Below, one piece after another: positions 52,503-60,702 of a DNA stretch of 64,000 nucleotides; within the stretch, counting starts at the first letter, position 1, and each line of letters begins with the position of its first letter. The position numbers and the translations under genes were made by a program. The stretch is taken from positions 62,001-126,000 of the forward strand of contig NZ_JPRK01000002.1 in the NCBI RefSeq assembly GCF_000832125.1, read 5' to 3'. The notes below the pieces were generated by a model that worked only from the letters and a program-made list of their open reading frames with translations, did no database searches and had not been told where the DNA came from. The DNA is from Flavobacterium hibernum. Its GTDB lineage: Bacteria > Bacteroidota > Bacteroidia > Flavobacteriales > Flavobacteriaceae.

Positions 52503-53408
52503 ATGAAAAGAAGAGATTTATTAAAATACATTGGATTAACAGCGGGTACTGTAGCTTTGACTGGTTCGACTTCTATTATTTCTGCAGCAGAAAAAAGCAC
52601 TAAATCCAAAAGAGTTTTACGCATTGCACATATTACCGATGTACATATTCGACCAGAAGAAAATGCACCAGACCGTTTTGAGAAATGCTTAGAAGAAATC
52701 AAGAAACACAAAGTCGATTTTTTTCTCAATGGTGGAGATTCCATTTTTGCAGCAGATTATGATAATATTACTCGCGAAAGAGTAAATGAATTGTGGAAAA
52801 TTTGGAATGATACAACCAAAGGAATCAGTGGTTTTGAAATGCACAGTTGCCTCGGAAATCATGATATGTGGTGGGCTGCCCCAAACAAGCAAGACAAAAT
52901 GTATGGGAAAGATTATGTTGTAAAGCAATTAGGAATTCCAAACCGCTATTATAGTTTTGATAAAAAAGGATGGCACTTTGTAATTTTAGACAGCAATAAT
53001 GGCGGAGGTTCATTAGACGATGAGCAGCGTTTATGGCTAGAGAAAGATTTACAAAGTATTCCTGTAGGTATGCCAGTTGTTTGCATGAGCCATTATCCTA
53101 TTCTTGCGGTATGCACACATGTTGATGGAGGAAACCATACCGATTCTAAATACATCAGCGATCTTTTTTATAAACACAAAGACAAAAAAATAACCTGTTT
53201 AAGCGGACACATTCATTTAAAGGATGAAGCCATTTACAACAATGTGCATTATTATTGTAATGGTGCTTTGAGCGGTTTTTGGTGGGAACCTGGCGATAAA
53301 GACTCAGCAGGAAAAACCTATTACAAACAAACACCGCCCGGTTATGCAATTATAGATCTGTTTGAAGACGGATCAGTTGTAAACCAATACTTTCCACATT
53401 CTTTTTAA
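52503..53408 (+). CDS. Exported calcineurin-like metallophosphoesterase
   Basis: This 301-residue enzyme has a twin-arginine signal (KRRDLLKYIGLTAG) and the five blocks of binuclear metallophosphoesterases: DVHIRPE, NGGDSIF, CLGNHDMWW, MSHYPIL and LSGHIHLKDEA. It would hydrolyse phosphate esters outside the cytoplasm. Its place right after a GH92 mannosidase, and the presence of a GH92 with an acid-to-Gln change upstream, suggest a mannose-phosphate substrate exposed on phosphorylated N-glycans or mannan. A mannoside phosphatase is also part of known yeast-mannan loci of Bacteroides. The substrate is inferred, not seen. Confidence 0.9.
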   Translation: MKRRDLLKYIGLTAGTVALTGSTSIISAAEKSTKSKRVLRIAHITDVHIRPEENAPDRFEKCLEEIKKHKVDFFLNGGDSIFAADYDNITRERVNELWKIWNDTTKGISGFEMHSCLGNHDMWWAAPNKQDKMYGKDYVVKQLGIPNRYYSFDKKGWHFVILDSNNGGGSLDDEQRLWLEKDLQSIPVGMPVVCMSHYPILAVCTHVDGGNHTDSKYISDLFYKHKDKKITCLSGHIHLKDEAIYNNVHYYCNGALSGFWWEPGDKDSAGKTYYKQTPPGYAIIDLFEDGSVVNQYFPHSF

Positions 53409-53480
53409 ATCCACCTTTTTTTTGTTTAAAATTATCATAATAGACAATTAATAATTAAACAAGGGTAATATTGAATTAAT

Positions 53481-53528
53481 AATTATACTTTAAGTATTAT
53501 ATTTTTATAATCGCAAAAAAGTATAATT
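53481..53528. promoter_or_regulatory. Inverted repeat before fucP
   Basis: AATTATACTTT (53481-53491) and AAAGTATAATT (53518-53528) are perfect inverted 11-base arms that end 14 bases before the fucP start codon. It may be an operator or an mRNA hairpin. The LacI-type palindrome is absent here. Confidence 0.45.
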
Positions 53529-53542
53529 TTAATAAAAAGCAT

Positions 53543-54832
53543 ATGGCATTAATAACGCAGTTGGATGTTCAAAAAGAGACTGGTACAAAAGAAAATAAGA
53601 AATGGCTTTTTCCTTTTATATTAGTTACCAGTTTATTCTTTTTCTGGGGATTTGTACACAATCTAGATCCAATACTAATTCCACATTTACGAAAAGCATT
53701 TAATCTTACAGATTTAGAATCATCTTTAATAGATTCATCTGTATTTATAGCCTATTTCGTTATGGCATTGCCTGCGGGATATATTATGCGAAAATACGGT
53801 TACAAATCAGGCATAATGATTGGGTTAATACTATTTGGTATTGGTTCCATTTTATTTGTTCCGGCCGCAAATTCACTACAGTATATTTACTTCTTGGGAG
53901 CTTTATTTGTTATTGCCTGCGGACTTACATTTTTAGAAACAGCAGCAAACCCGTATGTAACCATATTAGGTCCGGCAGAAACAGCAACCAAAAGATTAAA
54001 TTTCTCACAATCATTTAACGGATTGGCCGCTTTTATTGCTCCGGCTTATATTGGTCCAATGATTTTATCAGGAAAAAATCTAACACAAACCCAAATGGAT
54101 GCTATGGCACCGGCAGAATTACACGCTTATGTTTTAGAAGAAGCTGCAAGTGTAAAAATGCCGTATTTAGTTTTAGGACTAATTATTTTGGCAGTAGCAG
54201 TGTTGTTTTATTTTACCAATATGCCCGATGTAAAAGACGAAGATAAAGAAGGAGCAGATGGCGCAAGTTTTGTTGGAGCTTTAAAATCAATGCGTTTGCG
54301 TTGGGGAATATTAGCACAGTTTTTTTATGTGGGAGCACAAGTTTGCGTTGCAAGTTTCTTTATTAAAATGGCAACCACTTCGGCAGGTCTTGAAGAAGGT
54401 GTTGCAGCCAAATATTTGGGCTTTTTTGGATTAGCATTTATGCTGGGGCGTTTTGCAGGAACATTCTTTATGCAATACATTCAGCCTAGAAAATTATTAA
54501 TCATTTATGCCATAATTAATATTTGTCTATCAATTCTGGCCATAGTAGGAACAGGAATGATTGTAGTATATACTTTAATCGCAATAGCCTTTTTTATGAG
54601 TATCATGTTCCCAACCATTTTTTCAATGGGAATTGATGGACTTGGACACAACACAAAAATTGGTTCTTCATTAATCGTAATGTCAATTGTTGGCGGGGCA
54701 TTGCTTCCTCCGGTTTTAGGATTGATTTCAGATATTACAGGAAGTATTCAGTACGGTTACGTAGTTCCGTTAACCTGTTTCTCAGTAATTCTATTGTTTG
54801 CATTTAACGGACATAAAACAAATAAAGCATAA
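53543..54832 (+). CDS. fucP: L-fucose:proton symporter (FucP type MFS permease)
   Basis: This 429-residue inner-membrane protein has twelve hydrophobic helices. It shows the FucP/GluP family features FFFWGFVHNLDPILIPHLRKAFNLT in helix 1, AGYIMRKYGYKSGIMIG in the first loop, FLETAANPYVTILGP in helix 4 and FPTIFSMGIDGLG late in the protein. FHS-family members carry fucose, glucose/galactose or N-acetylglucosamine. All six genes downstream belong to fucose breakdown or lactate oxidation, which makes fucose by far the best choice. The dehydratase starts 16 bases after it. Confidence 0.92.
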   Translation: MALITQLDVQKETGTKENKKWLFPFILVTSLFFFWGFVHNLDPILIPHLRKAFNLTDLESSLIDSSVFIAYFVMALPAGYIMRKYGYKSGIMIGLILFGIGSILFVPAANSLQYIYFLGALFVIACGLTFLETAANPYVTILGPAETATKRLNFSQSFNGLAAFIAPAYIGPMILSGKNLTQTQMDAMAPAELHAYVLEEAASVKMPYLVLGLIILAVAVLFYFTNMPDVKDEDKEGADGASFVGALKSMRLRWGILAQFFYVGAQVCVASFFIKMATTSAGLEEGVAAKYLGFFGLAFMLGRFAGTFFMQYIQPRKLLIIYAIINICLSILAIVGTGMIVVYTLIAIAFFMSIMFPTIFSMGIDGLGHNTKIGSSLIVMSIVGGALLPPVLGLISDITGSIQYGYVVPLTCFSVILLFAFNGHKTNKA

Positions 54833-54848
54833 ATTCTATTTATATAAT

Positions 54849-56504
54849 ATGTTAGAAAACGGAAGTAAAAGATTGGTAATAAAAATGCACCCAGATGATA
54901 ATGTACTGGTGGCTTTAACAGATTTGTCTAAAGGAGAAAGTGTAGTTTTTGAAAATGAAACTTATATACTACAAGACAATATCAAGGCAAAGCATAAATT
55001 TTATACAACCAATTTGAAAGCAGGAGATGAAATTATTATGTACGGCGTTTTGGTTGGAAAAGTACAATGTGATGTTGCAAAAGGAAGTTTAATGACGACC
55101 GAAAATCTTAAACATGCAGCAGAACCTTATAAATATCGTCATGTAGATTTTGAATGGCAGGCACCAGATGTTTCCAAGTACAAAGGCAGAACTTTTAACG
55201 GATATAAAAGAAATGACGGTCGTGTAGGAACTGCCAATTATTGGTTATTTGTACCAACAGTATTTTGCGAAAACAGAAATCTGGATGTCATACGCGAAGC
55301 TTTACACAACGAGTTAGGATATTCCGTGACCGATAAATATACACAATACACCCACGCTTTACTTGAAGCTTATCAAAATGGAAAAAGTTTGGACTCAATA
55401 GACGTTCAATTAACTCCAGAGCCTTATACAAACAAAGTTTTTAAGAATGTAGACGGTATAAAATTTTTAAATCATCAAGGAGGTTGCGGAGGTACACGCC
55501 AAGATTCGGCTACATTAAGTGCTTTACTAGCATCGTATGCAAACCATCCAAATGTAGCAGGAATAACCGTGCTTAGTTTAGGATGTCAGCATTTGCAAGT
55601 ACAGGATTTTACAAACGACGTCAAAAAACAAAACCCATCTTTTGATAAACCGTTGTATATTTTTGAACAACAACAATCAAAAAGCGAAGAACAATTAATT
55701 GCGGATGCCATTAAAAAAACATTCGAAGGATTAATCGAAATAAACAAACAAGAACGAACTCCGGCACCATTAAGCGAATTATGTTTAGGAGTTAAATGTG
55801 GAGGAAGTGATGGTTTTAGCGGAGTTTCGGCAAATCCCGCAGTTGGTTATACATCAGATTTATTGGTCGCTTTAGGAGGTAAAGTATTACTGGCAGAATT
55901 TCCGGAATTGTGCGGCGTCGAACAAAATCTTATTGATCGTTGTACATCCGAAGAAACAGCCAAAAAGTTCATTGATTTAATGCAATCATATGATGCATTG
56001 GCGCATAAAGTGGGTTCAGGATTTCATATGAATCCATCACCTGGAAACATTAAAGATGGCTTAATAACCGATGCAATAAAAAGTGCCGGTGCAGCCAAAA
56101 AAGGAGGAACAGCACCAGTTATAGATGTACTCGATTATACAGAACAAGCTACAAAAGCAGGTTTAAGTTTAGTTTGTACACCAGGAAACGATGTAGAAGC
56201 CACAACAGGAAAAGCAGCATCTGGAGCCACACTAATATTGTTTACAACAGGATTAGGAACACCAACAGGAAACCCTGTTTGTCCCGTAATCAAAGTTGCC
56301 ACAAATTCGGTTTTAGCCAAAAAAATGAGCGACATAATAGATATTGATTGCGGTCCAATTATTAGTGGCGAAAAAACCATTGAAGAAATGGGCGAAGATA
56401 TATTAGAATATTGTATCAAAGCAGCCAGCGGTGAAATTATTCCAAAAGCAGTACTATTAAATCAAGACGATTTTATTCCGTGGAAACGAGGAGTATCATT
56501 GTAA
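54849..56504 (+). CDS. UxaA-family sugar acid dehydratase, probable L-fuconate dehydratase
   Basis: This 551-residue cytoplasmic enzyme should remove water from L-fuconate to give 2-keto-3-deoxy-L-fuconate. It has an N-terminal SAF domain (about 10-90, VIKMHPDDNVLVALTDLSKG) and the altronate/galactarate dehydratase core with NHQGGCGGTRQDS, LSLGCQHLQVQDF, GVKCGGSDGFSG and a C-terminal GTPTGNPVCPVIKV; conserved cysteines point to an iron centre. In Xanthomonas the step is done by an enolase-superfamily enzyme, while the Campylobacter jejuni fucose island carries a UxaA type like this one. The ATG at 54849 avoids overlap with fucP. The sugar is assigned by context. Confidence 0.86.
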   Translation: MLENGSKRLVIKMHPDDNVLVALTDLSKGESVVFENETYILQDNIKAKHKFYTTNLKAGDEIIMYGVLVGKVQCDVAKGSLMTTENLKHAAEPYKYRHVDFEWQAPDVSKYKGRTFNGYKRNDGRVGTANYWLFVPTVFCENRNLDVIREALHNELGYSVTDKYTQYTHALLEAYQNGKSLDSIDVQLTPEPYTNKVFKNVDGIKFLNHQGGCGGTRQDSATLSALLASYANHPNVAGITVLSLGCQHLQVQDFTNDVKKQNPSFDKPLYIFEQQQSKSEEQLIADAIKKTFEGLIEINKQERTPAPLSELCLGVKCGGSDGFSGVSANPAVGYTSDLLVALGGKVLLAEFPELCGVEQNLIDRCTSEETAKKFIDLMQSYDALAHKVGSGFHMNPSPGNIKDGLITDAIKSAGAAKKGGTAPVIDVLDYTEQATKAGLSLVCTPGNDVEATTGKAASGATLILFTTGLGTPTGNPVCPVIKVATNSVLAKKMSDIIDIDCGPIISGEKTIEEMGEDILEYCIKAASGEIIPKAVLLNQDDFIPWKRGVSL

Positions 56505-56546
56505 AGATGAAATTTTTAAGGTTAGAGATTGAATAAATAAAGTATA

Positions 56547-56564
56547 AACTAAAACGTTTGGTAA
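56547..56564. promoter_or_regulatory. Candidate LacI-type operator inside the fucose cluster
   Basis: AACTAAAACGTTTGGTAA keeps the CTAAAACGTTT core. It lies in the gap between the dehydratase and SDR genes, 270 bases before the latter, so an internal promoter is possible. Confidence 0.5.
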
Positions 56565-56582
56565 TAATTCAAAAAAATATCT

Positions 56583-56797
56583 AACACATAAAAACATAGA
56601 TTTTAGCTGTAAAGAAAGAATTTAAAAAGAAATACATTTCTTTATATAATTGGCTTTATGAATTGTCACCCTGAGCGATCCCGAGGCTTCGGGAGAAGGG
56701 CGTTCCAATTGGTACGTGGGCTTCGACTTCGCTCAGCCTGACAACGACTTCGCTCAGCCTGACAAATGGTTATTAAAAATCTATGTTTCTATGTGTT
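56583..56797. repeat. Composite repeat: family C with family B inside
   Basis: Outer arms are AACACATAAAAACATAG and CTATGTTTCTATGTGTT; the inner family B part is at 56664-56766, with the variant GATCCCGAGGCTTCGGGAG and a duplicated CGACTTCGCTCAGCCTGACA end. It fills most of the gap between dehydratase and SDR. Confidence 0.85.
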
Positions 56798-56834
56798 AAA
56801 TTAATTAAACCCAACGAATCAAATATTAAATTAT

Positions 56835-57599
56835 ATGTTTTCATTACAAAACAAAAAAGCAGTTGTTACTGGTGGCGGAAGCGGAATAGGAAAAGCAATT
56901 TCGGTTTTATTTGCAAAACAAGGAGCCGAAGTTCATATTGTCGAATTAACAGAAGAAAGTGCTAAAAGCGCTGTTGATGAAATAAAAGCAAATGGAGGAA
57001 AAGTATTTTCGCATGCTTGTAATGTTGCCAACCAACAAGAAGTAACCGCAACATTCGAGAAAATCGGAAACATCAATATTTTGGTAAACAATGCCGGAAT
57101 CGCTCACGTAGGTAAAGTAGATACGACACCCGAAGCTGATTTTGACAGAGTAATGAGTGTGAATGTAAAAGGTGTATACAATTGTTTGCATGCTTCAATA
57201 CCACAATTTAGAAGTTCTGGTGGAGGTGTAATTGTAAACATGGCATCGATTGCAGCGTGGGTAGGAATCTCAGATCGATTTGCATATTCTACAGCCAAAG
57301 GTGCTGTAATGGCAATGACCTTATCAATTGCGAGAGATTATATGAGCGAGAATATTCGTTGTAATTCAATTTCTCCGGCACGTGTACATACGCCATTTGT
57401 AGACGGATTTATTGCCAAAAATTATCCGGGTCAAGAAGCAGAAATGTTCGAAAAATTATCAAAATCACAGCCTATCGGACGTATGGCAAAACCAGATGAA
57501 GTTGCAGCTTTAGCTTTGTTTTTATGCAGCGATGAATCTGGTTTTGTTACCGGTTGCGATTATCCTATAGACGGAGGTTTTATAAAACTAAATAATTAA
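56835..57599 (+). CDS. SDR oxidoreductase, probable 2-keto-3-deoxy-L-fuconate dehydrogenase
   Basis: This 254-residue short-chain dehydrogenase would oxidise 2-keto-3-deoxy-L-fuconate to the 2,4-diketo acid. It has the cofactor motif TGGGSGIGKAIS, ILVNNAGIAHVG, the active-site serine in NMASIAAW and a complete YSTAK catalytic motif, then the late GFVTGCDYPIDGGF. The acidic residue after the second beta strand (IVELTEE) suggests NAD preference. It follows the dehydratase and precedes LutA by 6 bases. The hydrolase that would use its product is four genes downstream, which supports the assignment. Confidence 0.88.
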   Translation: MFSLQNKKAVVTGGGSGIGKAISVLFAKQGAEVHIVELTEESAKSAVDEIKANGGKVFSHACNVANQQEVTATFEKIGNINILVNNAGIAHVGKVDTTPEADFDRVMSVNVKGVYNCLHASIPQFRSSGGGVIVNMASIAAWVGISDRFAYSTAKGAVMAMTLSIARDYMSENIRCNSISPARVHTPFVDGFIAKNYPGQEAEMFEKLSKSQPIGRMAKPDEVAALALFLCSDESGFVTGCDYPIDGGFIKLNN

Positions 57600-57605
57600 A
57601 GTAGA

Positions 57606-58343
57606 ATGAAAGTTGCCTTATTCATACCCTGCTATATAGATCAGTTTTACCCCAATGTGGGTATTGCTACGCTGCAATTATTAGAAAAGCTGGGGTGTGA
57701 TGTTGCTTTTCCTTTAGAACAAACCTGTTGCGGTCAGCCAATGGCCAATAGTGGTTTTGCCAGTTTAAGCAAAGGCTGCGATAAAAATTTCGTTAAAAAT
57801 TTTGCAGGATTCGATTATATAGTAGCTCCATCCGGAAGTTGCGTTTTGCACGTAAAAGAACATTTACATGATGACGAAAATCCGCAAGAAGCCTTACAGA
57901 TTCGTAACTCCGTTTATGAACTTACAGAGTTTTTAGCAGATGTTTTAAAAGTAGAAAGTATTGATGCTAATTTTCCTTTTAAAGTAGGATTGCACAATAG
58001 CTGTCACGGACAAAGAGGATTACATCTTTCGTCAATGACAGAAAGAGTTTTACCTGAATTTTCGAAACCAGAACAATTACTAAAAATGGTGAAGGATATT
58101 ACGTTAAGTAAGCCAAAACGAAATGACGAATGTTGTGGTTTTGGAGGTACTTTTTGTGTATTTGAAGAAGCAGTAAGCGTAAAAATGGGCAAAGACAGAG
58201 TAAAAGAACACGAAGATAATCAGGTAGATTATATTACCGGGGGCGATACCAGTTGTTTGATGCATTTAGAAGGAATATTAAAGCGACAAGGCAGTAAAAC
58301 AAAAACAATTCATATTGCTGAAATATTGAATGGTTTTTTATAA
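57606..58343 (+). CDS. lutA: Lactate utilisation protein LutA (CCG-domain subunit)
   Basis: This 245-residue protein is one of the three subunits of the LutABC complex that oxidises L-lactate to pyruvate. It has two CCG-type cysteine-rich domains: an N-terminal FIPCYIDQFYPNVG with EQTCCGQPMANSG, and a second HNSCHGQRGLH with DECCGFGGTFCVFEE. These bind iron-sulfur or related centres. The order here is A, B, C, with repeats inserted between A and B. Because the hydrolytic fucose pathway ends in pyruvate plus L-lactate, its presence in this cluster makes biochemical sense. Confidence 0.93.
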   Translation: MKVALFIPCYIDQFYPNVGIATLQLLEKLGCDVAFPLEQTCCGQPMANSGFASLSKGCDKNFVKNFAGFDYIVAPSGSCVLHVKEHLHDDENPQEALQIRNSVYELTEFLADVLKVESIDANFPFKVGLHNSCHGQRGLHLSSMTERVLPEFSKPEQLLKMVKDITLSKPKRNDECCGFGGTFCVFEEAVSVKMGKDRVKEHEDNQVDYITGGDTSCLMHLEGILKRQGSKTKTIHIAEILNGFL

Positions 58344-58349
58344 AAAAAT

Positions 58350-58485
58350 ACACATAAAAACATAGGTTGAAGCCGTGGAAATGAAATTCAAGAGAAACAT
58401 ATTTTTTTTAGGATAGCAACCTCATGATTCTTTTGAATGAATGAAACGTCTTTATGAAATTTTAAAATCTATGTTTATGTGTGTT
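58350..58485. repeat. Family C repeat
   Basis: ACACATAAAAACATAGG at the left and CTATGTTTATGTGTGTT at the right form the arms, with GAAACGTC inside. It lies between lutA and lutB. Confidence 0.78.
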
Positions 58486-58491
58486 AATGAA

Positions 58492-58618
58492 TAGCATCTA
58501 GCTTTAGCTGGATGTAAAAGATAAAATTTAGATTTGGGCTTTAGCCAAAATGAATAAGTTTGGCTAAAGCCTGAATCGATTACCATTTTTTCGCCTCCAG
58601 TTAAAACTGGAGGTAATT
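58492..58618. repeat. Family D repeat
   Basis: It carries TAGCATCTAGCTTTAGCTGG, GGCTTTAGCCAAAA with TTTGGCTAAAGCC, and the perfect palindrome CCTCCAGTTAAAACTGGAGG. It follows the family C copy directly. Together the two fill the 322-base gap between lutA and lutB; nothing else is seen there. Confidence 0.83.
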
Positions 58619-58665
58619 CAAATAACACCTGAGCGACAAGTAATATACAGAATAAATAAAAAAGT

Positions 58666-60039
58666 ATGACGGTAAAACATGCTGCATTAGCGGAAAAGTT
58701 TATAGCAGACGAGCCTAGAACCAATTGGCACGACGAAACCTTGTGGTTTGTTCGTGAAAAAAGGGACAAGGCAGCGCATGGTTTACCAGAATGGGAACAA
58801 TTAAGAGAGTGGGGATCGCAGATTAAAAATGCGACACTTTCTAACCTTGCCAATTATTTAAAAGAATTTGAAGCAAAAGCCACAGCTAACGGCATAACAG
58901 TTCATTGGGCATCAGATGCCAAAGAACACAATGAAATTGTTCATAAAATCATCAAAAAACACGGTATACAGAAAATTGTGAAAAGCAAGAGCATGCTTAC
59001 CGAAGAATGTCATTTGAATGAATATTTACAGCATAACGGAATAGAAGTAGTTGATACTGATCTTGGAGAACGTATTGTTCAATTTAGGAAAGAACCGCCA
59101 AGTCATATTGTACTGCCTGCAATTCACTTAAAAAAAGAAGATGTAAGTGCTACTTTTCATGAGCATTTACAAACCCAAAAAGGAAACAATGATCCGCAAT
59201 ATTTAACTGAGGCAGCGAGACAACACTTGCGCAATAAGTTTGTAGAATCAGATTTAGCAATTACCGGAGTTAATTTTGCTATTGCAGAAACAGGAGGCTT
59301 TGTAGTTTGTACCAATGAAGGAAATGCCGACATGGGAGCACATACCGCACCTGTTCATATTGCGTGTATGGGTTTTGAGAAATTAATTCCAAAAGCAGAG
59401 CATCTATCAGTATTTTTGAGATTATTAGCCAGAAGTGCCACAGGACAGCCAATTACAACCTATTCAAGTCATTTTCATAAACCAAGACCCAATCAGGAAA
59501 TGCACATTGTTATTGTAGATAATGGTCGCAGTAAACAATTGGCAAGAGAAGATTTTAGAAACTCCTTAAAATGCATTCGCTGTGCCGCATGTTTCAACAC
59601 TTGTCCAGTATATCGCAGAAGTGGCGGACATAGTTATCACACAGCAGTTGCTGGCCCAATTGGCTCTATTCTGAATCCAAATTTAGATATGAAAGCCAAT
59701 GCCGATTTGCCTTTTGCATCAACCTTATGCGGAAGTTGCACGAACGTATGTCCGGTAAAAATCAATATTCACGAACAATTGTGGAAATGGAGACAAGTAA
59801 TTGTCTCAGAAGGTTATGTTGCAGGAAGTAAAAAAATTAGCATGAAAGGAATGGATTTCTTGTTCTCGAATCCTAAAATCTATCGTTTGATGGGTAAAAT
59901 GGGAAGAAAGAGTATGCAGCTATTTCCCTTTATGGTCAATAATAGATTTAATATTTGGTTCAAACAAAGAGAAATGCCAACTCCTCCAAAAGAATCTTTT
60001 AGAGATTGGTATTTAAAAAATAAGAAAAGCCAAAATTAA
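58666..60039 (+). CDS. lutB: Lactate utilisation protein LutB (LUD domain, iron-sulfur)
   Basis: This 457-residue subunit has an N-terminal LUD domain (about 60-290, with SDLAITGVNFAIAETGGFVV) and a ferredoxin-like part with two 4Fe-4S cysteine sets: C303, C306, C309, C313 (KCIRCAACFNTCPVYR) and C355, C358, C362 (CGSCTNVCPV). The arrangement is that of LutB/YkgF. It transfers electrons from lactate within the LutABC complex. lutC starts 18 bases downstream. The ATG at 58666 is right after the repeat block, so the transcript leader holds strong hairpins. Confidence 0.94.
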   Translation: MTVKHAALAEKFIADEPRTNWHDETLWFVREKRDKAAHGLPEWEQLREWGSQIKNATLSNLANYLKEFEAKATANGITVHWASDAKEHNEIVHKIIKKHGIQKIVKSKSMLTEECHLNEYLQHNGIEVVDTDLGERIVQFRKEPPSHIVLPAIHLKKEDVSATFHEHLQTQKGNNDPQYLTEAARQHLRNKFVESDLAITGVNFAIAETGGFVVCTNEGNADMGAHTAPVHIACMGFEKLIPKAEHLSVFLRLLARSATGQPITTYSSHFHKPRPNQEMHIVIVDNGRSKQLAREDFRNSLKCIRCAACFNTCPVYRRSGGHSYHTAVAGPIGSILNPNLDMKANADLPFASTLCGSCTNVCPVKINIHEQLWKWRQVIVSEGYVAGSKKISMKGMDFLFSNPKIYRLMGKMGRKSMQLFPFMVNNRFNIWFKQREMPTPPKESFRDWYLKNKKSQN

Positions 60040-60057
60040 AAATAAGAGAATAAAAAA

Positions 60058-60642
60058 ATGAGTGCAAGAGAAAACATATTGAATGCCATAACAATGAATC
60101 AGCCTGAATTTATAGAGATTCCTGTTATTGATAGCAGCGTTGTAATTCAGTATGATGATGTGTACGCGCAGTTTAAAACGGTTTTGGAAAGTATTGGTGG
60201 AAAAACCGAATTGATTACAGATATTACAGCGCTAAAAGAACAATTAACCGCTGAGAAAGAGAATGGGAGTTTTGTAGTAAATACAATTTCTGCACTTGGT
60301 GAAGTCGATGAACAAGTTGCTTTTTTATCGGCATCTGAATTAGAAAAAGTAGAAAAAGCTTATATAAAAGGCACAATTGGAGTAGCCGAGAATGGTGCGA
60401 TTTGGGTTTACGAAAGTCAAATGATAAACAGGCTTGTTCCCTTTATTTGTCAGCATTTGGTTTTAGTAATCGAGAAAAAGAATATAGTAAATACTTTGCA
60501 TCAGGCCTACGAAAAATTAGACGTGTCAAAAGAAGGATTTGGTACTTTTATAGCAGGGCCATCCAAAACAGCCGACATAGAACAATCATTAGTAATTGGA
60601 GCGCATGGAGCAAGAAGTGCAATGATTTATGTAATTGAATAA
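60058..60642 (+). CDS. lutC: Lactate utilisation protein LutC (LUD domain)
   Basis: This 194-residue protein is a single LUD domain, matching LutC/YkgG in size. Its core reads KGTIGVAENGAIWVYESQ, RLVPFICQHLVLVIEK and FIAGPSKTADIEQSLVIGAHGARS, the last being the family signature. It completes the LutABC set that oxidises L-lactate in the cytoplasm. The next gene, the diketo-acid hydrolase, starts 60 bases downstream, so supply and removal of lactate are encoded together. Confidence 0.93.
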   Translation: MSARENILNAITMNQPEFIEIPVIDSSVVIQYDDVYAQFKTVLESIGGKTELITDITALKEQLTAEKENGSFVVNTISALGEVDEQVAFLSASELEKVEKAYIKGTIGVAENGAIWVYESQMINRLVPFICQHLVLVIEKKNIVNTLHQAYEKLDVSKEGFGTFIAGPSKTADIEQSLVIGAHGARSAMIYVIE

Positions 60643-60702
60643 GCAATAATAATTATTGTTTGAAAAAATAAGACGAAGTATAATATATTAAATAAGAATA
60701 AA

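Noticed and set aside
58452-58853. 133-codon open frame on the minus strand over the lutB start
   Set aside because: It reads antisense through the family D repeat and lutB; no motif or start context supports it.
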